Assembly: GCF_036417845.1 (NCBI RefSeq)
Contig: NC_089990.1
Span: 1,743,501 to 1,807,500 of the forward strand
Length of the DNA stretch: 64,000 bases
Direction of reading: 5' to 3'
Source: Apteryx mantelli
Lineage: Eukaryota; Chordata; Aves; Apterygiformes; Apterygidae
Part shown: positions 23,136 to 36,269 of the stretch, in pieces
Position numbering within the stretch: position 1 is the first letter of the stretch
Layout: every line of letters begins with the position of its first letter
Program-made: the position numbers and the translations under genes
The notes under the pieces: model-generated
Seen by the model: only the letters and a program-made list of their open reading frames with translations
Told to the model about the DNA's origin: nothing
The model's database searches: none

Positions 23136-24793
23136 ATAGACGTGTGAAAGCTGGCACTTCTGGCATTGTTTCCAAAAACAGAAGCTGCTTGTCGCTGCTT
23201 TAAATGTAAAAGACCTTCATATTAGGCTTCTCTCTGCTAACCGCGTGAAATAGCTGTATTCAAATTTTAAAAGGGCTTGTGTGCACATACGTCGTGGAGG
23301 GGAGAAAGGTGGGAGACTGCAAGTCAAAACATCTCAATCATTTTTTCAGTGAACACTCTCTCAGGTTTAGGGTTTCTTTTTTAATTATGTCTTAAGATGC
23401 AAAGTACCTACATTTAACAATGAAAAAGCCTGAAATAAATTTTCATGAAAATTTTCAGTGAAACATTTGGGATTGAAGAATACATTTAATTTGACTCTAG
23501 ATTTGGTTTGTTTTATATTAAGAAAAGAAAAAAAAACTTGTTTTGCAAAAACCTGAAACACTGTCTCCTTTACTTCCATTTTAATTGGCTATTTACACAT
23601 TTCTTCTCTGGCACCTTAAATGGCAAAACCTTCCCATCCAATCTGGATTGAGGTTTATTAGGCATCTGTGTTTAAAAAAATAAAATCTGGAATTAAATAT
23701 GTTGTTAAACTGAAGCTGTGCAGATGCTTTCCTGAAAGCACAAGTATACAGCAGAGTCTTGTATAACCTGTTCTCAGGCTGCTTAAATTAGGTTATGATG
23801 TTGGGCATTTTAGACATAGTTAGAGTCCTGAAGACAATTGTCAGTTTGATTTAAGCTAAGCGAATGAGTTTATTAATTTCTTTTCCAATGGCACCTTAAT
23901 TCAAAAAAGAGAAGAAAAAAGTTGAGGAAGAAGAAGAAAATAATTGTTTCCATTTTAGGTGGGGGGATTTAGAGCTTACCATAATGAATTATCTTGCAAC
24001 AAAGGTAATTATTCTAAGTAAGTTGGCTGGGGAATTGAAAATTGCATTAGAGCATCGGTGACTTCCCTCTTGTGTCTCCTGTCATTTCTTCCAGTCGGAA
24101 AATGAAGCACAACATAAAGAGCAGAGAGACACAGCTCCAAAAGATTTTATCAGCCAAGACACAACAACCTTAATAACCCCCTAGTCCTTCCTGGCAGGAA
24201 ATAGCTTACCTTTAGCAGGTATGGGCTACCTGTCTTTGCGCTCTTTTTGTTCGCATACCCCATTGCTAAGAAATGGGGAAATAAACTGGTAATTGCCGTT
24301 TCTCCCGGCCTGAAAGAGGAACCTGGCAGACATTTACCAAGTATTCCTGCCCAATAATCTCTGCAAATGACATCACAATTAGTTGCCATGGAGATGCCTG
24401 GTACAACAGGAGAACAGCTCAGGTGGGAAATAAGTAACCAAGGAATTTTTAAGAATGAGCAGGCTGTTTTCACATGTCCCTCGTGCTAAATAAATCAATA
24501 ATGGACAGAGGGAAACTGAAGCAAAATAATTTCAGACTCCATCCGTTCAGTCCCCTGGCGAAGCGGCCCCTCCTGGGCACGGCCCTCCCCAGCAGCCCTG
24601 GCAGCTCTGCAGTGTTTTGTGTCTTCTACTGCTTGCAGACTCCTTTAGCAATGTATGCAGCACGTACAGCGTTACACAGTTGTAAAGCAGCAGCAGCTTT
24701 TGTACATATGTAGGAAAGTTAATATTGCAACTGGTACACCCAAATTTAAACCTGTAATGCACAATGATATTTTGCATTTAGTATTTCAGGTGA

Positions 24794-24854
24794 TTTTTTT
24801 TTTTTTTTTTTTTTTGAGAGAGAGAGAGAGAGAGAGAGAAGAGAGGAGAAGAGG
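24794..24854 (+). repeat. T22 run plus (GA)12 microsatellite
   Basis: A 22-base T tract is followed directly by about 12 GA units and a degraded GA-rich tail. Confidence 0.95.
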
Positions 24855-26229
24855 CACCAGAACCTATTTTCAAATAGTCCTTGTATGCTGCGCTGTCTCT
24901 GTGTCTTTGGGGTCTCCCTCACCTCTAACCAGACCAGTGGAGACCGGTCTGGCACTTATCAGTGCTGATGCATCCTAAGAATGAAGGAAAACAAAGCCAT
25001 GTGACCAGTGTGAGCAGCCTGGCCAGGTGAGTGCTGGCTGTTGTGGGTACTCATTACAAGTTTAAGATACGAAATGTCAATAATAAACATTCAAAGGTCG
25101 CCCTGTGCCCCTTTATCACAGATGCTACATGCCTGACACACCAGTATAGCTGTATGCTTATATGCTGAGTAAATATCCACTTTAACTTCGTGTTTTTATT
25201 GTTTCTCCCTGTATTGGAATTTCTCAGTGGACAAACAGACACAAAGAAAATCAAATGCTTCTAATGTGGGAAAGGCATCAAGGCTCAGGGAGAAGTTTCA
25301 TGCATCAAAGTTCAGCACTGTGCACATCAGCTGGGTGAAGAGGTGGAAGCCAGTCTGTAAGAACAGCAAAACACACTTCCACTGTCACCCCTGCAGCAAA
25401 GAACACCCATCCAGTCCAATCTGCTTGGACATGACACCCTGCTTTTCCAGCTCCAACCAAGTATGGAAGTCTGTGATGCCAAACAAGGACAATTCCTCAG
25501 AAAATTCTGAGTTAAAAAACAATAAACTGAATGGAAAACGGTTCCCAGCCTCAGCTGCACTGGTGACTTCTGCTAGGCAGACAAACCCAATGTAATCCGG
25601 AGGACGGGAGCAGCCCAGGCAGCAGGAAGAGGGCCTGCTATCCCGGGAGAGGCCAAGGTGAGGGTTTCTGAGCAGCTGCAGGGTGAGCGTTAGCTGGGCA
25701 GGCGCAGCTGAGGAAGAGACTTCCCACCCTTCCCCGAAAGACCCAGCCCTGGTGAGCTCCCCTCGCGCTTGGCAGGTAGCTGGAGGTGGGAGAGCAGCTG
25801 CCGGGAAGCTGTCACCTTGCCATTCCCACTTGTCAACCCAGGCGGAGATGGGAATTCACGTCTTCCCTTCTTTTTGCCCTTCTCCTGGCCCGATGCGCTC
25901 GCAGGACTAGCATGGACGGCCTCTCCGCGCTGCAGCCCAGCCGCATGCACAGTCCTACCCCAGCCCTGCGCACGGGAGGCACAGGGGGCCCTGGGTCAAA
26001 AATTTGGAGGCAGGGGGTGACGCTGAGACAAGGGGCAGGCTAAGGCCCTGGTGGGAAGCTTCGGGTCTGAGCCTCCCTCAGCTCGTGGGTTTGCACAGAA
26101 GAAGGGTGAAAGGGAGGGCTGGGGGCTCTCGGGTCCCTTCCTCCCCACTCCCTGCCCGCCACCCCACCGCCCCGGCAGCAACCAGCTGCTGCACCCTGCC
26201 TCGAGCGCGCGGAGAGAGAGCGCGGCAGA

Positions 26230-26451
26230 GAGCATGTGCAGGGGGAGTGTGCACGGGGAGAGCGTGCATGGAGAGAGTGTGCACGGGGAGAGTGTGCACG
26301 GAGAGAGTGTGCACGGGGAGACTGTGCATGGGGAGAACATGCACGGGGAGAGCATGCACAGGGAGAGTGTCCATGGAGAGAGTGTACATGGGGAGAGTGT
26401 GCACGGGGAGAGCGCGCACAGGGAGAGCGTGCGCAGGGAGAGCGTGCACGC
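26230..26451. repeat. 15-bp minisatellite, about 15 copies
   Basis: Units close to AGTGTGCACGGGGAG with C/T and A/G variants. Because 15 is a multiple of three, frames stay open on both strands and produce repetitive artefact peptides. The core is rich in alternating purine-pyrimidine GTGCAC. Confidence 0.9.
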
Positions 26452-27634
26452 TTCGGGCGCACCTGCTAGGAGCAATGGCTAAAGTTCACACCCTTTGCCA
26501 GGCCTGCAAGAGATCAGAGGGCTCCCGCTGCGCCGGAGCGAGCCCTCCCACCTGTCAGGAGGATTCGCATGCCGCACGTCAGGGGAAGCAACGCTCATAA
26601 GATCCCATGCCAAGGGCGTGTGCGTGCACGCAGGCGTGGGGGGCAAGCAGAAGTACACATGCAGCGCAGGCGTGGGCCCAGCTGCAGCAGGCATTCTGCT
26701 GTGGCACAGACCCACACGGCGAGCAGACCGAAACGCAGGCACGCGGCATGGCTCCAGCGCTGGGCCACGCTCTGGATACAAAAGACGTGATGCGGGACTT
26801 GGCCAGCGCTCGCCGGCTCTGGCAGCAAAGGGCTGTTCTCGCTGCCTTTGATGTTCTGCGGAGGGACAGCTGGCCCACATATTGAATGACTCTGAGTGTC
26901 ATGAGTTTCTGGGGATCCCAGCTCCTCCTCAGCCGCCCTCGCTGCCCTCCGAGTGTGTAACGCTGTGCAAGGCTCCCTTTGCAGCTGAGGGGGTCTCCAA
27001 GCCAGTCCAAAGACTTGCTTTGGCGCTCGTCCAGATAAGTTGTACATAGCCAGAGGGTGGCTGTGGGAGAAGAAAGGGTATCGTTTAATTGCCACATTCT
27101 TCATGCGTTTGGGGCCCTGGACTTGCCTTGTGCTGCGGTATCGCCTGCACACACACATTCACGTTTCCTGCACCCGTACATCACACCGTCCCCTTCCTGC
27201 ATGCGTCAGCTTGTCCCCTCTCCTCTCTCTCTTTCGTGCATGTGTACGCTGGTCCCTTCGCTTTCATCTCCCCCCTCTTTCACCTCCCTTTAAATCTAAT
27301 CTAAAGTGATAATGCAGTTTCTGGGGGTGATCTGGGGGGTTTCACCCCCACCTACTTCTTTGTTACGCCTAACGTGTCTTGTCTCATTCTAAAGGGACGA
27401 GGCAGGAAGGAAATTACCTTACCCGCTTTGGCAAGATCCAGCATCGCCCCTGAGCCGCTCTGCCGGCTGCAGCCCACTGCCCCTCCTCCTCAGCACCCCG
27501 TGGCTTGCAGTTTCTTATCGTGTACAATCACACCTTCATCAAGTGATGATCTGCATCACAAAATGTATTCCACAGCCACTTCATATTTAAATTACCAGAG
27601 AAATTTGATAGCGAAAGAGTAATGGGATAAAACA

Positions 27635-27845
27635 GAGCAAAAGAAAATTTAGGCTGAGCACCAGGAAAAACTGCCTAGTCCTGAAATCTGTTCGTCTGTG
27701 GGATGGTTCCCCAAGGGAAGCGTTTGAGTTATTTAAAACCCACCTAAATAAAAATTGGTAGGGGATAAACTTCACTTGTCCCAAAGGTATGGGCACTACG
27801 GGACTTGGCAGATCTTTCCCCTGTTTTCCGTGATGAAATGTATGA
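27635..27845 (+). mobile_element. CR1-type LINE 3' fragment
   Basis: AAATTTAGGCTGAGCACCAG, then GAAAAACTGCCT, GGGATGGTTCCCCAAGGGAA, and GAGTTATTTAAAACCCACCT follow the order of the CR1 3' coding and terminal region. It fades out near 27845 around a degraded terminal segment. Confidence 0.75.
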
Positions 27846-29745
27846 GATCTCACATGGCTGAATTCATGCAGCCTGTTTATCCTGGATCGCTTTGCAGTCC
27901 CTGTGCAGAGATTCACAGCCCCTGTCCCTGAACAGAGCTTTTCCAGGGAGAAATCACCATGCAGTATGGGGTATACAGCTGCGAGCAGGTGAATTTGGGC
28001 CAAAATTCATGATTAATCCGATCCTTTTTAAAAAAACACAGGATCTTTAAAATACCAGGACAGTGGATGTGTGGAGCTTTCTGACAGCCCTTGTACCTAC
28101 GAAACAGCCAGGAAAAGCAGACGCCAGAAAACCAACATTATGCTGCTAAACCAGAAGACCAAATTAAAAAATGAAGGTGATGTCAAGGATCTTCCTTTAC
28201 CGTGATTTATGCCGTGATCTTGCACTCAGACTCCTGGAAACTTGCACCTTCTGCAGATGTGCCAGTTGATTAAAATGATGCAACATATTCACTGGCTGTG
28301 TAATATGATGTAAATTAAACGTCCGTATTCTAACCGAAAATCTGCTGGGACTATCTGCGGCCTTACCAAAGTCTTCGTCACCCAGCAGGTCACATCCCCT
28401 CCACAGCAAGCGTGGGGAGGTGGTAGAAGGCCTAACCCACAGTCCTTCGCTCGTTATTCCCAGTTTTCCCAGTGCTTCCAGCCACGGGAAAAGCCACTTC
28501 CGATCTTCTATAGGTGTTGGGAAGGAGGGGAGGGAAGAGGGAAGGTGGTAGCTGGAGGCACTTGAGTCATCAGAGCGAGGAGCGAGCCGGGAAATGCAGC
28601 CGCACAAGGCGATCAGGTTCCAGGAGGCACATTTTATGGGGCTGAGACGTCTGCTGCATAATGGTCCGTGGAAGGAAGTATTAAAATCTCTAAGCAGTTT
28701 TCAGAGACGCGATAATTAAGGTGTTGTAAGCTACAATTGCCTGGAAAAAAAAACAAAGGCAAGGAATAAGATTTTTGTCACTTCAGAAGTGGCCACTCAT
28801 GGATTTGAGGGTTAAAAAAAAAAAACAAAGAAAAGAATCCGTGCAAGAAAGAGAAAACGTAAAAGGAACTGGACAAGGGTCCGACCAGGAGCTCCAGGGG
28901 AAGAATAGAGGCAGAAAGCTGGAGCGCGGAGTGTGCAGCCAAAGGCACTGGGAAGTCAGGGAACCTGATTCAGGAAAGCACTTAGCATTGTCCTAAGTCC
29001 GGGCATTCAGGCTTTAATCAGGCGCTTTAATGGAACTTGAGCACAGGCTTAATGCTTGAGCATCTTCAATAGAGCTGCTCTCTTTCATCAGGACCTCTGG
29101 GGAGGAAAGAATATTGGCTTAAATTAACGAGGCCTCAGAAACGGGTGAGAGATGTTGAACTCCCTGCTTCCCTCCATCCTCTGCAAGGAGGGAGCTCGGT
29201 GCAGCAGCTCGCAGCCGCTGCCGCTGCCCTGGCAAGCAGCCGGGCCGGCTCCCGCGGCTGCCTGGAGCGCCGCTCCATGCGTCTTGCGGGCGAGGAGAGC
29301 CGTTTCCCATTGCACAGCGCTGGAAATGGGCTCCTGGCACGGGTTATGCTCCGGGCAAGGGGAAAGTCTGGAAGAGCAGAGCTAGGGAGCTGCCGGCCTG
29401 CCGAGAAGGGACGCGAGCGATGTCGAACGCTGGCGCGCCTTGCCGGCCACCGGCGTCTCCCGTAACGTGGCCGAGCGAGTATTGACGAAGGAAGATTGAT
29501 GCTGCGTATCTGGAAGTTAACGGAACGCGAGTTGCAGTTACATCAGCTTACAAACGAGAAGCCCTTGCCAGAAACGGATCGTCTTGCTTTTCTAAAGATT
29601 AGTGTCAATGGGCGAGAAGCGGCAGGGAGTTATTTTTAGCTCTTTGAACAACACTGCAGAAAACACGCTGAAAATTACTCCAATTGGCTGGAACGTGAGC
29701 AGTCCTTCGCTGAATGGAAATACATATAAAGAGCGATATGGTGGG

Positions 29746-29763
29746 AATATATATATATATATA
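29746..29763. repeat. (AT)9 microsatellite
   Basis: A short perfect AT run about 50 bases upstream of a CR1 fragment. Confidence 0.85.
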
Positions 29764-29814
29764 AAGCAACAGCCTGTCCAGTTGTAGCAGAGCTCGCCAA
29801 GGGGGGGGTAGGCG

Positions 29815-30060
29815 TATCTAGCGTATCTAACGGGGTACTGCAGAGGTCATTGGTTAACATCTTCCTTAATGACCTGGCAGAACGCATAAACAGCATGCTA
29901 ATGATCTGGCAGAGAAGATAAGCAGCTTGGCAAGGCAATTCCCGAGGAAACCGCGACGTGAGGGGTTGTGCATATTTCCACCGTCCGGGAAACACGAAAG
30001 GAGCCGAAATGGCTGGAAACGTGCATAAGAAGCTTAATGATTTTGTTAGGAAAAAAAACC
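29815..30060 (+). mobile_element. CR1-type LINE, reverse transcriptase palm fragment
   Basis: AACATCTTCCTTAATGACCT then GCATAAACAGCATGCTAATG resembles the CR1 region encoding NIFINDLxxxIxSxL, just before the catalytic FADD box. The catalytic box itself is not preserved. Old and incomplete. Confidence 0.65.
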
Positions 30061-33000
30061 CTAATCTAACCCATCTGGGGCAAAGTGATTAAGAACTTGT
30101 CTGAGCGGGGTGCGAAGTGCAGGAGACGGCGGCAGCAAAGGAGGGTCACTGAGCCACCGAAAGAGGGAAAAGCCCCGTCGAGGAGCAGAAGCTGGAGCAA
30201 TAACGGGCGAAGGCACCTGTGCGGCTGCACCGGGAGCCACTGGCGGTGCCGCCTGGAGGAGGCCAGCACTGGCCGGGATGGAGGGACGCTGGCCAGCCGG
30301 ACCCAGGTTTTCCCACCTCTCCCTTGGAGGCAGAGCCCTGGGCTGGCGAGAGCCGGGGTGGCTTGGTGCCAGGAGAGCGCCCGGAGCGCACCTCCGCGCC
30401 CGGGACGCCTGGGTGATCTCACACGGATGAGCTAAGAGCTGGCGCGCTCCTGCCGGGATTTCCGTCGGAGGCTCCAGAGAGTCTGTGCGCGCTCGGCCCC
30501 GGCGCGCCGCCCCTCTCGCCCGCGCGCCCGACCCCGCGCAGCCCCACGCTGCGAAACCCCCCCGCGCGGCGGGAACGCAGCGTCGCGTGGGTTCGGCACC
30601 ACCGCTCCCCCCGACGGCGCGCCATCGTCGCGGCTGTCGCTCACGGGATGGGGTCAATATCCCACGCATGCCCACGGCTCGCAGCGCCGAGCACCAGGGG
30701 GGGAAAAGGCAGAAAGGGAAACGGCAGAATAAAACATTTTATCTTCGCCATCGCGAAAGGGGCAAACTGCCTCCGTGAGCAGCGTTTCTTTTGCAGGGCT
30801 GGTAATTGGTGACACCGTCGCCGAAAGCATCCTGATGCCAGTTTGTTTTGATGGCTGTGTAGGTGCGGGGTGACGCGTCCCTGCGTCTGGAACGGGGAGG
30901 GGGGCAGGGGCACGGGAAGAGAGCGGCTTCGTTTGACTTGCTGCCCAGAACCACAAAAATGTCCTTTAAAGAGTCACTCCCTCGCCCTAGCGAGCGGCGC
31001 GGAGAGGAGCAGAGCTCGGGGAAAGGAGAGATGGAAAGATAGAGAGGCAGAGGATGGGGGCGAGGGGCAAGGCAGGGGAAGGAGGCAGACAAACACACGC
31101 AGAGCCATTTGCATGTTTTATGAGTCTTTGATTTCGGCGTATTTACAACCTCAGTGCTCACACCCCGGTGGGAAGTTTGGGAGATTACTGTATTTACCCT
31201 CAATTTCGCTTTACATCTTTATCGAGCGATCTGTCTGTCTCGCCGCTCAGCTCGCCGTGGCTCTGCTGGGCTCCAGCCCCTCGGAGCAGCCCCCTTCCCC
31301 CCCGGCTCCAGGGCTCCTCTGCCAGCACGCGGCCGCGGGAACCCGGCACCCGGCAAAGGGGCGTCCCCGCGTCCGCGTCCATGTCTGCACCTGGAAGAGG
31401 TTTGGCTGGGATGCCTCTGCCAAAAAAAGCTCATCTTAGGAAACAGCAGAGCTACTGATGGCTTTTTTCCGGCGGTATCTCATTGCTTTGTTGCGGTTGT
31501 TGTTTTTCCTCAGCTTGAAAGAGCCGCTACAGCACTTCTGTGAGCAGGCTGGATGCTTTCGGGCAAAAATGTGGCTTTTTTCCTACATTTGCCACAAGGA
31601 AAGGGGGAATCTGAGACCTATATATTCACTTCCGAAGTGGGAGAGGCCCTGACCCCATGCAAGGAGCCCATGCATGAGCGTGGGAATTTGCCCGGGATGG
31701 TGGGGCTGGGGCGCACCACATCCCCCGGCCGGGCGCTGCCTCCAGCGCCGCACGCGCCGGACGAGCTCAGCAAACCCCAGTGCCGGCACGGCGGCTTCTG
31801 CCTTCCTGCCGGGAGAAGGGGTTTTCAGCAGGAGCCTGCAAGCCCCGCTGGGCGCCGCCGTCTTCGCGGGCGCCCCGTCAGCCGGGCGCAGCTGCGCCCT
31901 GTGCCACGAGCGGTTGGCTCGCGCCGGGTTTAAGTAGCACTGTTGTTCCAAAAGTCACTCCGTGACCCCAATTAGCACTCCGGAGAAGGAGGTAATGAGC
32001 GCTGTTTCCAATGCCCTTTTCAGCATGTTTGGTTAGTATGAATGTCATGATCAGTCAACGCGCACCCATAACTCATCCCTTATTCTCAGCCCCTCCGAGA
32101 GCGCTGAGTGGTGATCAAGGGAAGTTTTCCGAAGGTTCTGGCTTCTTTCTGCTCTTGGATTTCCCCCAGATAATCACGATTTTTCTCTGATTTAGACACC
32201 CACACAAAAAGAAAAGCTCTGCCAAGAGAAATCAGAGGGCAACGCTCAGCCTAAAAGAGGTTCGTTCCTCGCTGGTAGGGTGTTTTGCATCAGCGTTTTG
32301 CCGTTTTAACCAAGAACACTTGCTCCAGTTGGCTGCACGTCCCCCAGTATCATTTCCATTCCATAATTGGGCAAGCGTTGCTCTTCATATCAGATCTTCA
32401 GTGCAAGCACCAACTAGTGTCTGCAAGTCCAACTGCTCTTAAGTGAATAATAAGGAATATTCAAGGAAAATCTTGTACTTTTTCTCATCTCTTTTCTGCC
32501 AGGAAACTCATTTTTTTGGGATACCTGTGGGAAGCAAAGGCAGCTGGAACCCAGGCAGTTTGCAAGCACAGGCAGTTCTTGCATGACTATTCATGGGCAC
32601 TCTTCAGAGTATTTGCCTAAATGCGAAACAGATTTGGAGGAAAAATAGGAAACCTGCAGCCTTGTGAAAGGCAGAGCCGGGGGAGCAGCGTGCCCGGCCT
32701 TTGCTCCAGATCCTGCCAGTAACTCTCTGCTACCGCTAAGACTAATCACGGCACTAAAGGAAATCGCAGCACTAAAGGAAGCTTCTCTGCTATCTCATTC
32801 AGCTCATTTATGCTGTTTTTTCCCCCCCCCCGACATTATTTAAATCTTGCTCCCTAATAACTCTACAACTAAAAGCAATTAAGGAGTTCAGTGAGCAGTA
32901 TCAGTTCCGGCGGTGCTCCTAGAGCACGGCCGGCCGAGATAAGCCCGTTCCCCAAACCGGGAGGAGGGGAGGGCGGAGCGGCCCTGCGGAGCAGCACCAC

Positions 33001-36000
33001 GCACCCCGCTCATCCCTGGGGCTTCGAGAAGGGCTCCAGGGGGAAGGGGAAGGAAGGGGAAGGGGAAGGGGAAGGGGCTTGCTCTGGTTCCCGCGCTCGC
33101 TGCTGCAACCCGGCTTCGCGGCTTCGAGGCTGCCAGGCGTCGAGTGGCGGCTCGGGAAGTTTCCCGGGGCGGCCGTTGCCGTCGCCGCTGCTCCCGCGGG
33201 CTGCCCCGACGCGGCCCGGAGCGGCTCCCTGGTGCACGGGGCCGGTGCCAGCGCCCGTCCGCCCTCGCCCCGCACCCCTGCGCCGCGGGGCGCTGCTTCT
33301 GCCATAAACCACGTCTAAAACAAAGTAAAGAGAGGGAGAGACCTGGCTGTTTTTTTCCGCGAAGCAGATCAAAGGGAGCCGTATCCCTGACACAGACGGT
33401 AATTATGAGCCACAATCTCCCGGGAAGCAGTGCCGGGCGCGATAAGGGCGACCTGAGGGATCCTCGCGGGGACTCGCCGAGAAGCACGCGGCAAATCCCA
33501 GCAGGCATCCGGCGACGGAAAGGGACAACGGCCCTGGTGTGCGGGCACTGTCCCTGTGTCCCGGTCCGCAGTGCCAGCCCCATACCGGGACCTTGGCACA
33601 GCGTTGGATCACCTCCATCCACACCGCAGCAAGGTGGTCTTCAGCTCCCCGGTTCTCAGGCCAAGGTGCTGGCCCATGAGCTGAGCAACCTTTGCTGATC
33701 AGAAAGTGCGATGAACCTTATCTTCCCTACGGCTCTGGCCCCTCGGGATCCCATCCTGGCAGCTAGAAACATACTCAATATCACAAGGATTTATGATATC
33801 GCTTGGATGTGCAATACGCAGCCTCCTGGTCCGGGCCATGGGCAGGCAGCCGGAGAGCCAGGCGCTCCAACCCGACCCCACCGGCTCATGGGAAGCATGG
33901 GCATTTGCCCAGCCGCTCGCCGGAGCGTCTCAAACTTCAGCACGCCTCAGCCGGCGCTGCCTGCTCATGCTGAAATCTCCCGGCTCTCCAAAACCAGCCA
34001 GCAGCTCTAAGAGCATCTTTGAGCTTTGTCCACAGAAAAGTTGAACAAAAATGGAAGTGGGTTTTGAAAACCTCCCATTTTCACTGCAAAAGCGAAAACA
34101 AAGGATTTTTGATTCAAAAAAATGCAGCTTGCAGCTGCAGGTTCTTTTAATTGAAAAGTGTATGAAAGGCGTGCAGACAAAAGACATTTTTGTGTAAAAA
34201 AGAAGTGCCTGAAAGCCCCAATCCTTTGTTGAAAAAAACATCGCCGGAAGTTTTGAAAAGCCCAGCTCACCGCCGACACCACGAAGACAAGGGCTGGCAG
34301 GCATTTGAGTGGGAGGAAGCGGTTTCGCTGCTGGCACAGAGGAGCCGCCGGGCAGGAGCGGCCGAGCGCGCGCAGGGTCCCCGCGAGCCGCTGCACCCCG
34401 CGCACCTGCAGCTGCTCCGTGCCTCCCCACCCGGCCCATGAACCGGGGTCTCCAGGGTGTTTGGCCAAAAAAACTAAAAGCCAGGGGAGCTGAATGCAGA
34501 TGTTGGCACAGGCCTGGCCCGTCCTGGGCTCCGGCTGTGCGAGAGGAGGGCGAGCGGCCGGGCGGGAGCCGAGCGCCCGCATGGCCCCCGCGCTCCCCGG
34601 CCTGGGGACACGGGGCTCCCGCGGAGGAGCCCAGACGGGTGAGGCCTGCTGCTGTCAAAACATTTCAGAAAAATAGTCATAAAGCACAGCCAGGCTTCAA
34701 AACAAGTTAAAACAGAGCCGCCAAGGTCTGGTCACCTCATAAACTACAGATAAAGCTAGAAAGGCCTCACGAAAGCAGGTTTGATCTTCCCCCCTTCCTG
34801 TATCTCTTTCATAAACATCTTTGGGAGCCACAGGAGAAGAATCTTATTGATGAGGTCTGAAAACTAACATCCTACGGGCGTTGGGAAACCCCGGCTAACT
34901 ATCCCACGCTTAATCTTCCCCGTCCATGGCAGGGCCAACCTCAGCGGATTCTGCCAGCTCTGCAAAATCGTTACCATCCTGGCCGCCAAATCTTCCTGTG
35001 TTTACTTTAGACTGATTCCTGGCCTAGGTCCTCGCTAAAGAAAAGAGAAAAAGACAAAAACAGGCCCTTTAGCTGACCCTTTTCTCCTTGCTGCCCAACC
35101 TTGGCCGAAGGCCAAAGGAGCAGGTAGCGTTGACGTTGGAGGAAGCATCTCAAGAGCTTTGACGCAGCCTTTTGGCAGCCGTGCCCACGCGGGACCAGGG
35201 GCTGCGGGGCACGGCAGGGGGGCACACGGGGTGCCATGAACTCACGGTGAGCGTCGGGCACCCACGTGCCGGGCAGTGCTCACCCCACCGCCCCACGGCA
35301 GAGCAGGAGGGCTGGAAGGAGCCCCAGGAAGCCGGAGGAGAGCAACCCAGAGCAGAAGGCGTGCACGGAGAAAGAGAGGACAGCGAAGACAGAAGTGCAG
35401 AATAAAGAAGATAACAGGAGCAGAGGGCACCGGGGCATCCTTCGGGATCGGAAGCATTTCCCGCTGACCCTGGCAGGACTCCGACATACTCCGTGCCTCG
35501 CGGAGGGGATGCCAAGCTTCAGGCACGCGAGCACGAGCGTGCCTGTCCCTGTGCCCAGGTGTGCCGAAGGCTGCGCTGGAGCTGGCAGCTTCTCCCTGGT
35601 GGAGGAACCAGTTCCGACTCGAACAGCAGCTGCGGGGGTCTTCAGCCAGTCCTAGTGTTACCAGCAGAAATAATTTTCAACCAAAGGAATGGCCTTTTTG
35701 CACTAAAAATATTATTTAACGTGGAAAATGTTCCTCTCCCTTCTGCTATTCGTGTGCTACGGCTGCCGGAAGGCGTTAGAAGAAGGAGCTTGGCTCCCGT
35801 GCAGCCCAGCTCCCTCCGGACGGGACGAAGCTGCATGACAGACCACGAGGAACGCAGCACCTTCCCTGGCGTTTCCAGGCCGTTTAAGCTCACGCGCCTT
35901 TGGGGACAGAGGCCGGTAAAAGCTGCAGCATGCGTTAGATGCTCTCAGCAAAGGCTCGCAAGGGAAGAGCGCTGCCCCGGGTTGGAAGGGGAAGGTCTTC

Positions 36001-36069
36001 TGGCAGATTACTCACTGGTTAAAGATATCAGGTGAGGCCTGGAGGGAACCAAACCAAACCAAAAAGAAA
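30061..36069. other. Intergenic, mixed, with small CpG islands
   Basis: CpG-rich patches at about 30.43-30.64, 31.25-31.4, 32.92-33.3 and 34.3-34.65 kb. A run around 34.04-34.2 kb with GAAAAC/TTTTC words may be an unidentified old repeat. No exon is supported. Confidence 0.35.
33040..33078 (+). repeat. GGGGAA simple repeat
   Basis: Six-base GGGGAA units with one GGAAGGAA variant, a shorter cousin of the tract at 43980. Confidence 0.9.
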
Positions 36070-36150
36070 GGCTGCAGAGCCACAGCATGGCTGGGCTTGG
36101 AAGGGACCTCTGGAAATGTCCGGTCCGACCCCAAGGAGTCCGAGAAACCA
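36070..36150 (-). mobile_element. CR1 LINE 3' end fragment
   Basis: The plus strand reads GGCTTGGAAGGGACCTCTGG then TCCGGTCCGACCCC, the reverse complement of the avian CR1 3' terminal region (GGTTGGAAGGGACCTCTGGA form). Only the last roughly 80 bases are recognisable, the usual 5'-truncated state of CR1 copies. Confidence 0.7.
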
Positions 36151-36269
36151 GTGCTTTATCACCATGGGAGAGGACTATCCACAAGGTCCCACGGGACCTT
36201 GGCCTCAGACCTCCCCTGGTCACCTACAGACACGATCGGGGACAGGGGACAGCGTAGCCAAGCCGGCAG

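Larger units (their letters stand above)
23136..27634. other. Intergenic, AT-rich then mixed
   Basis: 23.1-25.6 kb is AT-rich without recognisable features except the T/GA microsatellite. 25.6-27.3 kb is GC-richer and holds the 15-bp minisatellite. No gene is supported. Confidence 0.4.

Noticed and set aside
26004-26600. Frames encoding ESVHGESVHG-type repeat peptides
   Set aside because: A 15-base repeat keeps all frames open; no start context, domain or splice evidence.
34040-34220. GAAAAC/TTTTC-rich stretch as a possible old transposon
   Set aside because: No family, terminal repeats or coding match could be supported.
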